Below are positions 33,654 through 43,317 of a stretch of 64,000 nt of DNA, piece by piece. The notes below the pieces were generated by a model, which was not told the DNA's origin, searched no databases, and worked only from the letters and a program-made list of their open reading frames with translations. Source of the DNA: Nocardioides aquaticus. Its GTDB lineage: Bacteria; Actinomycetota; Actinomycetes; Propionibacteriales; Nocardioidaceae. The stretch is taken from contig NZ_CP075371.1 of NCBI RefSeq assembly GCF_018459925.1, positions 186,001 through 250,000 on the forward strand. Direction: 5' to 3'. The stretch's first letter is position 1, and each line of letters starts with the position of its first letter. Position numbers and translations under genes: made by a program.

Positions 33654-35399
33654 CTAGACGGCGCCGCCGCGCAGCTCGGGGAACTGGTCGTCGCCCCAGC
33701 CGGCCTCCCGGGCGGTGCCGGCCTCGGCCAGCTCCTCCTCCCGGGCGCGCAGCTCGACGCGGCGGATCTTGCCCGAGATGGTCTTGGGCAGCTCGGCGAA
33801 CTCGATCCGGCGGATCCGCAGGTAGGCCGGCAGCCGCTCACGGGTGTGCCGCAGGATGTCGACCGCCGTCTCCGCGGTGGGCTCGAAGCCCGGGGCGAGG
33901 ACGACGTAGGCCTTGGGGACGGCCAGGCGTACGGCGTCGGGCGCCGGCACGACCGCGGCCTCGGCGACCGCCGGGTGCTCGATCAGCACGCTCTCCAGCT
34001 CGAACGGGCTGACCTTGTAGTCGGAGGCCTTGAACACGTCGTCGGTGCGACCGACGTAGGTCAGGTAGCCGTCCGCGTCCAGGGAGGCGATGTCGCCGGT
34101 GTGGTAGACGCCGCCGGCCATCGCCTCGGCGTCCCGCTCGGGGTCGCCCTGGTAGCCGGTCATCAGCGGCAGCGGCCGGCCGGTCGGGCCCTCCAGGTCC
34201 AGGCAGAGCTCGCCCTCGGCGCCCTCGCCCGCGAGGCGTTCCCCGGTCAGCAGGTCGACGAGCACGACCGGTACGCCCGGCAGCGGGCGTCCCATCGAGC
34301 CCGGCTTGACCACCGAGCCCGGCGTGTTGCCGACCGCGGCGGTCATCTCGGTCTGGCCGAACCCGTCGCGCAGGGTCAGCCCCCAGCGCTGCTGCACCTG
34401 GTCGATCACCTCGGGGTTGAGCGGCTCCCCGGCGCCGATCACCTCGCGCAGCGACCCCGGGCCGTCGGAGAGGTCGGCCTTGATCAGCATCCGCCACACC
34501 GTGGGCGGGGCGCAGAACGTGGTGACGCCCTCCTCGCGCAGCACGGTGAGCAACGAGGCCGCGTCGAAGCGGGCGTAGTTGTGCACGAAGATCGTCGCCT
34601 CGGCGATCCACGGCGCGAAGAAGCAGGACCACGCGTGCTTGGCCCAGCCGGGCGAGGAGATGTTCAGGTGGACGTCGCCGGCGCGGAGCCCGAGCCAGAA
34701 CATCGTGGTCAGGTGGCCGACCGGGTAGGACACCTGGGTGTGCTCGACCAGCTTCGGGCGGCTCGTCGTGCCGCTGGTGAAGTAGAGGAGCAGCCGGTCG
34801 TCGGGGCTGGTGCCCGGGTGCGGGAGGTCGGCGTCGTCCAGGCCGTCGACGGCGGTCAGGTCGTCCCACCCGTCGGCCGCGCCCACGCAGAAGCGGCCCA
34901 GGTCGTCGGCGGTCCCGGCCAGCTTGGGGGCGTCGGCGGGGTTGCACACGACGTGGCGGGCCCCGCCGCGTGCGACCCGGTCGCGCAGGTCGTCCGGGCC
35001 GGCGGCCGTGGCGGTCGGCATGACGACGGCGCCGAGCTTCATCACCGCGAGCATGCACTGCCACAGCTCGACCTGGTTGCCGAGCATGACGATGACGGCG
35101 TCCCCGCGGCGTACGCCCCGCTCCTGCATCCACCGCGCGAGCTGGTTGGAGGTGCGGCGCATCTGGTCGTAGCTGAGCTCGCGGCGGGTGCCGTCCTGCT
35201 CGAGGATCACCAGCGCGGGGCGGTCGTTGCCCTCCGCGACCCGGTCGAACCAGTCGACGGCCCAGCAGAACTCGGGTCCCAGGTCGGGCCAGCGGAACTC
35301 GGCGACCGCCTGCTCGTGCCGTCCGTACAGGGCGAGGAGCTGGTCGCGGGCGGCGCGGTAGGCCTGCGTGGCGGGACGGGTGGTGGGGGCGGTGGTCAT
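33654..35399 (-). CDS. Acyl-CoA synthetase (AMP-binding; medium-chain/aromatic acid type)
   Basis: 581 aa. The AMP-binding P-loop is FTSGTTSRPK, the adenylate motif DGFGQTEM, the hinge YHTGDIASLDADGYLTYVGR, and the catalytic lysine region LPKTISGKIRR. The sequence style (AVDWFDRVAEGNDRPALVIL, SSPGWAKHAWSCFFAPW) is that of the acetyl/medium-chain acyl-CoA synthetase branch rather than long-chain FadD. It is the last gene of the leftward liv operon, 87 bp behind livK. The natural reading is that it activates the organic acid the ABC transporter imports; the acid itself is not identified. Confidence 0.88.
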   Translation of the reverse strand: MTTAPTTRPATQAYRAARDQLLALYGRHEQAVAEFRWPDLGPEFCWAVDWFDRVAEGNDRPALVILEQDGTRRELSYDQMRRTSNQLARWMQERGVRRGDAVIVMLGNQVELWQCMLAVMKLGAVVMPTATAAGPDDLRDRVARGGARHVVCNPADAPKLAGTADDLGRFCVGAADGWDDLTAVDGLDDADLPHPGTSPDDRLLLYFTSGTTSRPKLVEHTQVSYPVGHLTTMFWLGLRAGDVHLNISSPGWAKHAWSCFFAPWIAEATIFVHNYARFDAASLLTVLREEGVTTFCAPPTVWRMLIKADLSDGPGSLREVIGAGEPLNPEVIDQVQQRWGLTLRDGFGQTEMTAAVGNTPGSVVKPGSMGRPLPGVPVVLVDLLTGERLAGEGAEGELCLDLEGPTGRPLPLMTGYQGDPERDAEAMAGGVYHTGDIASLDADGYLTYVGRTDDVFKASDYKVSPFELESVLIEHPAVAEAAVVPAPDAVRLAVPKAYVVLAPGFEPTAETAVDILRHTRERLPAYLRIRRIEFAELPKTISGKIRRVELRAREEELAEAGTAREAGWGDDQFPELRGGAV

Positions 35400-35486
35400 G
35401 CCGGGGGCTCCTCGGGGTGGGTGCGGGCCGGGCCCGCCGCCGCCTCCGTCACCGGAGGCCGCGACGGGCCCGTCGTCGATCGGGTG

Positions 35487-36722
35487 CTACTGCTCCTCGG
35501 GCGCCACGTAGCTCTCGGCGTCGGGGGAGGTGAACAGGTCGCCCTGCTGCGTCAGGCCGCCCTCGGCGTCGATGTCGGCGGTGGCGATGTAGACCTCGCG
35601 CGTCGCCGGCGAGCCGGGGGAGGTGAGGTCGAGGTCGGCGACGAGCTCGTCGGTGGTGACGTCGGTGCTCGAGGCCAGGGCGTCCTGGATGCCCGAGCGG
35701 GTCAGGTCGTCGCAGGAGGCCTCGAGCACCTGGCCCCAGATCTCCCCGATGGCGTAGCCGTAGGGGATGCCGGCGTTCGCGGGCTCGGACTTGCCGAGCT
35801 CCTCGTAGGCGGTGGCCACCTCGGCGGCCTTGGGCACGTCGGAGCTGTACGGCGTCGCGCTGCCCACGAGGTAGTAGTTCTCCAGGGCGGCCTGGGTGTC
35901 CTCGGTGAGGATGGCCGGGGCGAAGGTCGGGTTGTTGCCGACCAGCGGGACGTCGAGGCCCAGCTGCGCGGCCACCGTGGCCACCGACAGGGTCTGCGAC
36001 GGGGTGGTGGTCAGGCCGATGGCCGAGACGTCCGCGCCGCGCAGGCCGGTGACGACGTTGCGCAGGTCGGTGTCGGTGGGCAGCACCTTGACGGCCTCGA
36101 GCGTGATGTCGTGCTGCTCGGCGAAGTACTCCGCACCGAGCAGCCCGTTCTCGCCGTACTCGCCCTCGAGGTAGACGAAGCCGACGGTGTCGCCCTCGGC
36201 GATCTCGCCCTGCTCGAGGAGGTAGGAGAGGCCGTTGACCATCTCGACGTCGTAGGTGGTGCCGGGGATGACGACGTACGGGTTCTTGAGCAGGAACGAG
36301 GACCACGACAGCGCCACCGAGGTGGTCTCGTTGTCGATCAGCTGCTGGTCGAGCGCGGCGATGACCGGCGAGCCCAGGATCTGCATGAACCCGAGCACCT
36401 CGGGCAGCAGCTCCTGGTAGGCCAGCACGCCGGCGTCGGCCTGGTAGCCGTGGTCGCGCACCACGAGCTCGATCTGGCGACCGCAGATGCCGCCGGCGGC
36501 GTTGACCTCGTCGGCCCAGATCTGGTGGCCGTCGACGGTGCCGGTGCCGAGCTGGATGAACGGCCCGCTCTGGTCGGTCAGCACGCCGAGGGCGATGGTG
36601 TCGTCGGTGACGCCGGGCGCCGCCGCACCGCCCTCCCCGGAGCTGTCGGTGCTCTTGCTGCTGCAGGCCGTGAGGGCCAGGGTCGCGACGGCGGCCGTGG
36701 CCAGTAGGCGTCGGGTCTTCAT
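35487..36722 (-). CDS. livK: ABC transporter substrate-binding lipoprotein (LivK type)
   Basis: 411 aa. Lipobox LALTAC (Cys20) followed by Ser/Gly linker, then a type I periplasmic binding protein of the branched-chain amino acid/amide (ANF-receptor-like) family: DDTIALGVLTDQSGPFIQLG, GGICGRQIELVVRDHGYQAD, LVGNNPTFAPAIL. Relatives bind amino acids, amides, urea or aromatic acids. It follows livM by 23 nt in the operon. The ligand cannot be read from sequence; the neighbouring acyl-CoA ligase favours a carboxylic acid. Confidence 0.9.
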   Translation of the reverse strand: MKTRRLLATAAVATLALTACSSKSTDSSGEGGAAAPGVTDDTIALGVLTDQSGPFIQLGTGTVDGHQIWADEVNAAGGICGRQIELVVRDHGYQADAGVLAYQELLPEVLGFMQILGSPVIAALDQQLIDNETTSVALSWSSFLLKNPYVVIPGTTYDVEMVNGLSYLLEQGEIAEGDTVGFVYLEGEYGENGLLGAEYFAEQHDITLEAVKVLPTDTDLRNVVTGLRGADVSAIGLTTTPSQTLSVATVAAQLGLDVPLVGNNPTFAPAILTEDTQAALENYYLVGSATPYSSDVPKAAEVATAYEELGKSEPANAGIPYGYAIGEIWGQVLEASCDDLTRSGIQDALASSTDVTTDELVADLDLTSPGSPATREVYIATADIDAEGGLTQQGDLFTSPDAESYVAPEEQ

Positions 36723-36745
36723 GGTGCCTCTTCTCTGGGGGTTCT

Positions 36746-37915
36746 TCATCGGGTGGTGACGCGCGTGAAGCGGTGGGTGAGTCGGCGGGCGATGGCGGCC
36801 AGGCCCCCTGGCTCGAAGATCACGAGCAGGACGATCAGGGCGCCGTAGGCATAGGCGGTCAGCACGACCGGCGTGAAGCCGCCGTCGCCGGTGGTGAGGT
36901 CCTGCAGGAAGCCGACCTGGGGGACGAGCACGTTCAGGGCGAGCGGGAAGCCGGAGACGAACGCGGCACCGACGACGGCGCCGGTGATCGAGCCGAGCCC
37001 GCCGATGATGATCATCGCCAGCAGCCCGATCGCGACGGTGATGGACCAGGAGCCGTCGAACTCGTTCTCGTCGGCCTTGAGCAGCCCGAACCACTGGATG
37101 GTCATGACCCCCGCGAGGCCGGCGTAGGCCGAGGAGACCACGAAGGCGCCGGCCCGGGTCCGGGCGACGTCGACGCCCATCGCGGTCGCCGAGGCCGGGT
37201 TGTCCCGCACCGCGCGCCAGGCGCGGCCCGGGCGGGAGCGCACGGCGCCGGTGGCCAGGACGAAGGCGATCGCGGTGAAGACCAGGAACAGGTACCAGGT
37301 GCGCTCGGGGGCGTTGAGCGGCACGCCGAGGAGCAGGAACTCCGGCTGAGCGGTGGTGAAGGAGAACCCGAGCACCTCGAAGGCGGGGGAGGGGCGGCCG
37401 GTCGCGGCGCCGCCGGTGAGCTCGGAGAACCGCTGGCCGAGGTAGAGGCCGAGGTAGACCAGCGCCAGGGTCGCCACCGACAGGTAGATGCCCCCGACCC
37501 GGCCGGCGACCGGCGCGAAGGCCAGGCCGGCGAGCCCGCTGACCACGATCGCGCCGAGCAGGGCCAGCAGCGACGGCCACCCGAGGGCCACCAGGCCGGA
37601 CTCGGCGACCGGGTCGCTGGCCAGCGTGGCGTACGTCGTCGCGCCCACCAGCATGAAGAACGGCGTGCCCAGGGAGAGCTGGCCGCAGTGGCCGGTCAGC
37701 AGGGTCAGCCCGATCGCGGCGACCGCGCTGACCATGACGAACTCGCCGACGCGCAGCCAGGTGGCGTCGACGTAGAGGGGGAACGCGAGCAGGACCAGCA
37801 GCAGGGCCACGCCCAGGACGACGCGGACCAGGGTCCGGGTACGGCTGGTGGCCGGCGTCGCGGTCGGGGTGGCCGCAGGCTCGGTCGGTCGGTCGAGCTT
37901 CTGGGTGTCAGACAC
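36746..37915 (-). CDS. livM: Branched-chain amino acid-type ABC transporter permease (LivM)
   Basis: 389-residue permease with about ten hydrophobic segments. LivM signatures are visible: FVMVSAVAAIGLTLLTGHCGQLSLG, the GRAWRAVRDNPASATAMGVD EAA-type cytoplasmic loop (ABC-ATPase contact), and MIIIGGLGSITGAVVGAAFV. It has a long polar N-terminal extension (TPTATPATSRT). Its start overlaps the livH stop by 8 nt. It forms the translocation pore with LivH. Confidence 0.93.
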   Translation of the reverse strand: MSDTQKLDRPTEPAATPTATPATSRTRTLVRVVLGVALLLVLLAFPLYVDATWLRVGEFVMVSAVAAIGLTLLTGHCGQLSLGTPFFMLVGATTYATLASDPVAESGLVALGWPSLLALLGAIVVSGLAGLAFAPVAGRVGGIYLSVATLALVYLGLYLGQRFSELTGGAATGRPSPAFEVLGFSFTTAQPEFLLLGVPLNAPERTWYLFLVFTAIAFVLATGAVRSRPGRAWRAVRDNPASATAMGVDVARTRAGAFVVSSAYAGLAGVMTIQWFGLLKADENEFDGSWSITVAIGLLAMIIIGGLGSITGAVVGAAFVSGFPLALNVLVPQVGFLQDLTTGDGGFTPVVLTAYAYGALIVLLVIFEPGGLAAIARRLTHRFTRVTTR

Positions 37916-38783
37916 GGTGCACCTCCACGGTGCCGAACAGGCCGGAGGGACGGACGACCAGGACGGCGAGCATCACCAGGAACACCGCGCTCTTGGCGAA
38001 GTCGAAGCCGATGTACTGCGCGGCGTAGGCCTCGGTGAGCCCGACGACGAACCCGCCGACCACCGCGCCGAAGACGGAGTCGAGGCCGCCGAGGATCGCG
38101 GCCGGGAAGGCCACCAGCGCCAGGAAGTGCGTGGCGCGGGAGACACCGGAGCCGGAGAAGTCCGGCGTGGCCAGGAAGAGGACCGCGACCCCGGCCAGGA
38201 GCCCGGCGACCAGCCAGGCGGCGGCGGTGACCTGGGCGTTGCGGACGCCCATCAGCGCGGCCGCCTCCCGGTTCTCGGCCTGGGCCCGCATGCTCAGGCC
38301 CCACCCGGTGAAGCGGAAGAGCGCCAGCAGCGCGCCGATCAGCACCAGCCCGGTCCCGAGGGCCACGAGCTGGCCGACCAGGACGGTGATCTCGCCGAAG
38401 CGGATCACCTCCTGCGCCCACGGCGGCCGCAGGAACGGCGCGTCGGTGCTGAGGCGCCGGGCGACCTCCTCGGTCACGATCACGTCGACGCCGATGGTGA
38501 GCAGCACCAGCGCGATCGGGTCGGCGTTGCGGCTGCGGGCCACCAGGACGCGCTCGATGAAGAGCGCGAGCAGGCCCGCGGTCAGGACGCCCGCGACCCC
38601 GGCCACCAGGAAGCCCTGGTCGGAGAACCGGTAGGCGACGTAGCCGCCGGCGAGGACCAGCGAGCCGTGCGCGAAGTTCACCACCCCGGTCGCGCGGAAG
38701 ATGATGACGAAGCCGAGGGCGAGCAGCGCGTAGACCGCGCCGCGGCCCGCGCCGTTCACCGTGAGCTGGAGCAGGGTGGTCAC
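37908..38783 (-). CDS. livH: Branched-chain amino acid-type ABC transporter permease (LivH)
   Basis: 291-residue permease with about eight hydrophobic helices. ALGFVIIFRATGVVNFAHGSLV is the hallmark N-terminal block, AQAENREAAALMGVRNAQV the ATPase-contact loop, and GLDSVFGAVVGGFVVGLTEAYAAQY the C-terminal block. The start (ATG 38783) overlaps the livG stop. It pairs with LivM. Confidence 0.94.
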   Translation of the reverse strand: MTTLLQLTVNGAGRGAVYALLALGFVIIFRATGVVNFAHGSLVLAGGYVAYRFSDQGFLVAGVAGVLTAGLLALFIERVLVARSRNADPIALVLLTIGVDVIVTEEVARRLSTDAPFLRPPWAQEVIRFGEITVLVGQLVALGTGLVLIGALLALFRFTGWGLSMRAQAENREAAALMGVRNAQVTAAAWLVAGLLAGVAVLFLATPDFSGSGVSRATHFLALVAFPAAILGGLDSVFGAVVGGFVVGLTEAYAAQYIGFDFAKSAVFLVMLAVLVVRPSGLFGTVEVHRV

Positions 38784-39708
38784 GACGAGGTGCCTTCCGT
38801 GGGGCCCGAGGTGGCGGGGTGGTCGTGGTGGTGGTCGTGGTGGTGGTCGTGGTGGTGGTCGTGGTGGTGGTGGTGGGTGTCGAGGTCGTCGGCGGTGACG
38901 CCCTCGGCGGCCAGGTCGCCGAGGTAGGCGCGGATGACCTCCGGGTCCTGCTGGATTGCGGCGGGGGTGCCGTCGGCGATCCGCTTGCCGAAGTCGAGGA
39001 CGGTGACGTGGTCGGCGATCCCCATCACCAGGGCCATGTCGTGCTCGACGAGGAGCACCGAGATGCCGAGCGCGTCGCGCAGGTCGGTGATGGTGCGGGC
39101 CATGTCGCGGGTCTCGCCCTCGTTCATCCCCGCGGCGGGCTCGTCGAGCATCAGCAGCTTCGGCTCGGTGGCGACCGCGCGGGCGATGTCGACGCGCTTC
39201 TGGTCGCCGTACGACAGCTCGGTGACCGGGCGGTGGAGCCGGTCCCCCAGGCCGAGGAAGGCGCAGATCTCGGCGACGCGGTCGGCGTGGCGCGCCTGCT
39301 CCTTGCGCATCTTCGGCAGCCGCAGCCCGGCGCTGAGGAACCCGCCGGAGGTCAGCGCGTGCCGCCCGAGCATCACCGTGTCGAGGACCGTGGTGTGGCC
39401 CGACAGGGAGACGTTCTGGAAGGCGCGGCCGATGCCGAGGTGGGCCAGCTGGTGCGGACGCCGGCCGACGACGACGTCGTCGCCGAAGCGGACGGTGCCC
39501 TCGCTGACCTTGTAGAGACCGGAGACGACGTTGAAGCAGGTCGACTTGCCGGCGCCGTTGGGTCCGATCACGGCGTGGATCGTGGCCGGGCGGACGTCGA
39601 AGCTGACGTGGTCGAGCGCGGTGACGCCGCCGAAGCGCACGGTGACGTCCTCGACGTGCAGCGTCGGGACGTCCCCGGCGCTCGGCGCGGGCTCGGTGGC
39701 GGCGGTGC

Positions 39709-39712
<4 letters not shown>
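38780..39712 (-). CDS. livG: ABC transporter ATP-binding protein (LivG) with His-rich tail
   Basis: 310 aa. Complete ATPase: Walker A GPNGAGKST, Q-loop AFQNVSLSG, signature LSYGDQKR, Walker B LLMLDEPAAG, H-loop LVEHDMAL. The C-terminal BCA_ABC_TP_C region ends near YLGDLAAEG, after which comes an unusual tail of His and Asp repeats (HHHHHDHHHDHHHDHHHDH), coded by a 12-nt tandem repeat. The tail could chelate Ni, Zn or Co, or simply be repeat expansion. The ATG at 39712 overlaps the livF stop and is preferred over a GTG 9 nt upstream. Confidence 0.93.
38821..38868. repeat. Four perfect 12-nt repeats (GGTCGTGGTGGT) in livG
   Basis: Four exact head-to-tail copies of GGTCGTGGTGGT, followed by more GGT triplets. 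On the coding (minus) strand they encode the His/His/His/Asp units at the end of LivG. Such arrays change copy number by slippage. Confidence 0.9.
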
Positions 39713-40560
<848 letters not shown>

Positions 40561-40622
40561 CTGGGTGTCCCTCCGTCAGGCCGCCCGGGTGACGTGGGTC
40601 GCAGGCGGCGTCGCGTCCGCTG

Positions 40623-40628
40623 AGACTG
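40623..40628 (-). promoter_or_regulatory. Possible -10 hexamer (CAGTCT) of the liv operon
   Basis: On the minus strand CAGTCT lies exactly 22 nt downstream of the ACCTC-N6-GAGGT element, the same distance as the TACCGT hexamer of the fadD-like gene from its copy. The match to TAnnnT is weak; the shared spacing is the main argument. Confidence 0.35.
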
Positions 40629-40650
40629 AGGGGTGCGCGGACGCCTGCCT

Positions 40651-40666
40651 ACCTCCGATCAGAGGT
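40651..40666. promoter_or_regulatory. Regulator site ACCTC-N6-GAGGT, copy 1 (liv operon)
   Basis: ACCTCCGATCAGAGGT, followed by GTGA on the plus strand. The same arms, spacing and GTGA tail recur at 41644-41659, and the GAF-LuxR gene lies between the two copies. Confidence 0.55.
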
Positions 40667-40705
40667 GTGATCCGGGACACGTCCAGATCGTTATGCGGGC
40701 CGGGG

Positions 40706-41560
40706 TCAGTCGATCCAGCCGGAGCGGCGGGCCAGGTCGATGGCCTGCACCCGGTTGGCGCAGTCGAGCTTGCGCAGCAGGTCCTGGAAGTACGACTTCA
40801 CGGTGTTGGGCAGCAGGCCGAGGTTGGCCGCGATCTGGCGGTTGGACAGCCCGCGCGCGGCCTCGACCAGCACCTGCAGCTCGCGGCGGGTCAGCGACGA
40901 CCCGTCGGGCAGGGTGACGCCGTGGTCGACCGCGGCACCGCCGTCGAGGCGCTGGCGGATCCGGTCGAGCTGGGCGCTGATCGCCGACGTGCCGAGCCGG
41001 GCGGCCACCTCGCCCAGCTCCCGGGCCACCGACGCCAGCTCCGCGGCGCTGGGGTCGGGGCGCAGGGAGGCCTGGGCGGCCTCCAGCGCCTCCAGGCGCG
41101 CCCGGACCTCGTCCTCGACGAGGATCTCGTGCTGCAGCCGCCGGCGCAGCGGGTCGAGGGAGTCGAACCAGCGGTCGCCGAGGGGCAGCTCGGTGGTGCT
41201 GCCGAGGTAGACCACGGCCCGGGCCCGGCCGGTCACGATGATCGGGACGGCGGCCGTGGTGACGATGGCCTCGCTGCGCACGGCGTGGTCGTAGTGGTGC
41301 GTGATGCCGCGCGCGTTCTCGTAGTTGCCGACGCTGGTGGGTCGGGACAGGGCGAGCGCCTTGCCGCCGAGGCCCGTGCCCGGGGTGATCTCCAGGTGGT
41401 CGAGGGCGCGGGTGCGGGTGCCGAGGGTGCACAGGATCTGCAGGGAGCCGGAGCGGTCGTCGACGACGCTGCCGAAGGCGAGGTCCATCCCGCTGGTGCT
41501 GCGCCACGCGGGCAGCGCCGGGCTCAGGCGGCTGAGGACCATCTCGGTCGACGTCGGCAC
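40706..41560 (-). CDS. GAF-LuxR transcriptional regulator
   Basis: 284 aa. The N-terminal half (about 1-140) looks like a GAF sensor domain (GSVVDDRSGSLQILCTLG, VPIIVTGRARAVVYLGST), a coiled helix links it, and the C-terminus is a LuxR/GerE HTH (SLTRRELQVLVEAARGLSNR, NLGLLPNTVKSYFQDLLRKL). This architecture is common for activators of acyl-CoA or aromatic acid pathways in actinobacteria. The start is GTG at 41560 with GGAGGAGAAGC upstream; the longer frame lies over the intergenic operator. It probably acts on the liv operon and the divergent acyl-CoA synthetase gene. Confidence 0.82.
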   Translation of the reverse strand: MPTSTEMVLSRLSPALPAWRSTSGMDLAFGSVVDDRSGSLQILCTLGTRTRALDHLEITPGTGLGGKALALSRPTSVGNYENARGITHHYDHAVRSEAIVTTAAVPIIVTGRARAVVYLGSTTELPLGDRWFDSLDPLRRRLQHEILVEDEVRARLEALEAAQASLRPDPSAAELASVARELGEVAARLGTSAISAQLDRIRQRLDGGAAVDHGVTLPDGSSLTRRELQVLVEAARGLSNRQIAANLGLLPNTVKSYFQDLLRKLDCANRVQAIDLARRSGWID

Positions 41561-41643
41561 GCTTCTCCTCCTGCTCCACCACACCCCTGTGGGCTGGGTC
41601 ACAGCACAGGATGCCCTACCGCGTTCGGCCCGGGGAGGGCCGA

Positions 41644-41659
41644 ACCTCCCTTCGGAGGT
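41644..41659. promoter_or_regulatory. Regulator site ACCTC-N6-GAGGT, copy 2 (acyl-CoA synthetase gene)
   Basis: ACCTCCCTTCGGAGGT followed by GTGA. Located 22 nt upstream of the -10-like TACCGT (41682-41687), i.e. near -35 to -50, a typical activator position. Confidence 0.55.
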
Positions 41660-41681
41660 GTGACCCACATCTCGTGCTGCC

Positions 41682-41687
41682 TACCGT
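41682..41687 (+). promoter_or_regulatory. Putative leaderless -10 (TACCGT) of the acyl-CoA synthetase gene
   Basis: TACCGT, then 7 nt (CCCTCCC), then the ATG at 41695. No ribosome-binding site is present, which fits a leaderless mRNA. Confidence 0.45.
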
Positions 41688-41694
41688 CCCTCCC

Positions 41695-43317
41695 ATGAGC
41701 ACGGAGACGTCCTACGACCGCGGCCCGAGCGAGCCTGCGCTCCTGGAGGAGACCATCGGCGAGAACTTCGAGGCCACGGTGCGCGCGCACCCCGACGCCG
41801 AGGCCCTGGTGGAGGTGGCCAGCGGGCGCCGCTGGACCTGGACCGAGCTGGACGCCGACGTGGACGCGCTGGCGCGCGGGTTGATCGGCGCGGGCCTGGA
41901 GCGCGGCGACCGGGTGGGCGTGTGGGCCCCGAACTGCGCCGAGTGGACGATCGCGCAGTACGCCACCGCCAAGACCGGTGTGGTCCTGGTCAACGTGAAC
42001 CCGGCGTACCGGACCCACGAGCTGGCCTACGCGGTGAACCAGTCCGGGATGCGGCTGCTGCTGGCCGCGTCGTCGTTCAAGACCAGCGACTACCGCGGCA
42101 TGGTCGAGCAGGTGCGCGGCGAGTGCCCGGCGCTCGAGCGCGCGGTGTTCGTCGACACCGACGACTGGGACGCGCTGCTGGCCGAGGGCGCCGGGGTGCC
42201 GGCCGGGGCGGTGGCCGAGCGGATGGCCACCCTCGACGCGCGCGACCCGATCAACATCCAGTACACCTCCGGCACGACCGGCCGGCCCAAGGGCGCGACC
42301 CTGAGCCACCGCAACATCCTGAACAACGGCTTCTTCACCACCGAGCTGATCCACCTCGGGCCGGAGGACCGGCTGTGCATCCCGGTGCCCTTCTACCACT
42401 GCTTCGGGATGGTGATGGCGAACCTCGGCTGCACCTCGCACGGCACCACGATGGTGATCCCGGCGCCGGGGTTCGACCCCGAGGCGACGCTGCGCGCGAT
42501 CGTCGACGAGCGCTGCACCGGCGTCTACGGCGTGCCGACGATGTTCATCGCGATGCAGAACCACCCGACCTTCGCCGAGCACGACCTGTCCTCGCTGCGC
42601 ACCGGGATCATGGCCGGCTCGATCTGCCCGGTCGAGGTGATGAAGCGGTGCATCGCCGAGATGAACATGAGCGAGGTGGCGATCGCCTACGGGATGACCG
42701 AGACCTCCCCGGTCTCCTGCCAGACGCGCGCCGACGACGACCTCGACCGGCGTACGGCCTCGATCGGCCGGGTGCACCCGCACCTGGAGATCAAGGTGGT
42801 CGACCCGGCGACCGGGGAGACCGTCGGTCGCGGGACGACCGGCGAGCTGTGCACCCGCGGCTACTCGGTGATGCTCGGCTACTGGGAGGAGCCGGAGAAG
42901 ACCGCGGAGGCGATCGACGCCGACGGCTGGATGCACACCGGTGACCTCGCCGAGATGCGCCCCGACGGCTACTGCAACATCGTCGGGCGGATCAAGGACC
43001 TGGTGATCCGCGGCGGGGAGAACGTCTACCCGCGCGAGGTGGAGGACTTCCTCTACACCCACCCCGACATCGAGGACGTGCAGGTGATCGGGGTCCCGGA
43101 CGAGAAGTACGGCGAGGAGCTGTGCGCCTGGATCAAGATGAAGGCCGGCACCGAGCCGCTCGACACGGCGGCGGTGCGCGCGTTCTGCGACGGGCGGCTC
43201 GCGCACTTCAAGGTCCCGCGCTACGTGATGGTCGTGGAGGAGTTCCCGATGACGGTGACCGGCAAGGTGCGCAAGGTCGAGATGCGCGAGACCACGGCCA
43301 CGAGGCTCGGCCTGTGA
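41695..43317 (+). CDS. AMP-binding acyl-CoA synthetase (FadD type)
   Basis: 540-residue ligase: P-loop YTSGTTGRPKGATLSH, FYHCFGMVMANLGCTSHG, adenylation motif AYGMTETSPVS, hinge DLAEMRPDGYCNIVGRIKD, GGENVYPREVEDFLYTHPDI and the catalytic lysine in TVTGKVRKVEMRE. The sequence matches the acyl-CoA synthetase branch (FadD35/AMP-binding protein) acting on medium or long fatty acids or related acids. The ATG at 41695 fits the leaderless -10. The downstream AhpD-like gene overlaps its stop. Confidence 0.92.
   Translation: MSTETSYDRGPSEPALLEETIGENFEATVRAHPDAEALVEVASGRRWTWTELDADVDALARGLIGAGLERGDRVGVWAPNCAEWTIAQYATAKTGVVLVNVNPAYRTHELAYAVNQSGMRLLLAASSFKTSDYRGMVEQVRGECPALERAVFVDTDDWDALLAEGAGVPAGAVAERMATLDARDPINIQYTSGTTGRPKGATLSHRNILNNGFFTTELIHLGPEDRLCIPVPFYHCFGMVMANLGCTSHGTTMVIPAPGFDPEATLRAIVDERCTGVYGVPTMFIAMQNHPTFAEHDLSSLRTGIMAGSICPVEVMKRCIAEMNMSEVAIAYGMTETSPVSCQTRADDDLDRRTASIGRVHPHLEIKVVDPATGETVGRGTTGELCTRGYSVMLGYWEEPEKTAEAIDADGWMHTGDLAEMRPDGYCNIVGRIKDLVIRGGENVYPREVEDFLYTHPDIEDVQVIGVPDEKYGEELCAWIKMKAGTEPLDTAAVRAFCDGRLAHFKVPRYVMVVEEFPMTVTGKVRKVEMRETTATRLGL

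Noticed and set aside
38821..38868. CRISPR-like array
   Set aside because: The repeats are contiguous with no spacers and lie inside livG.
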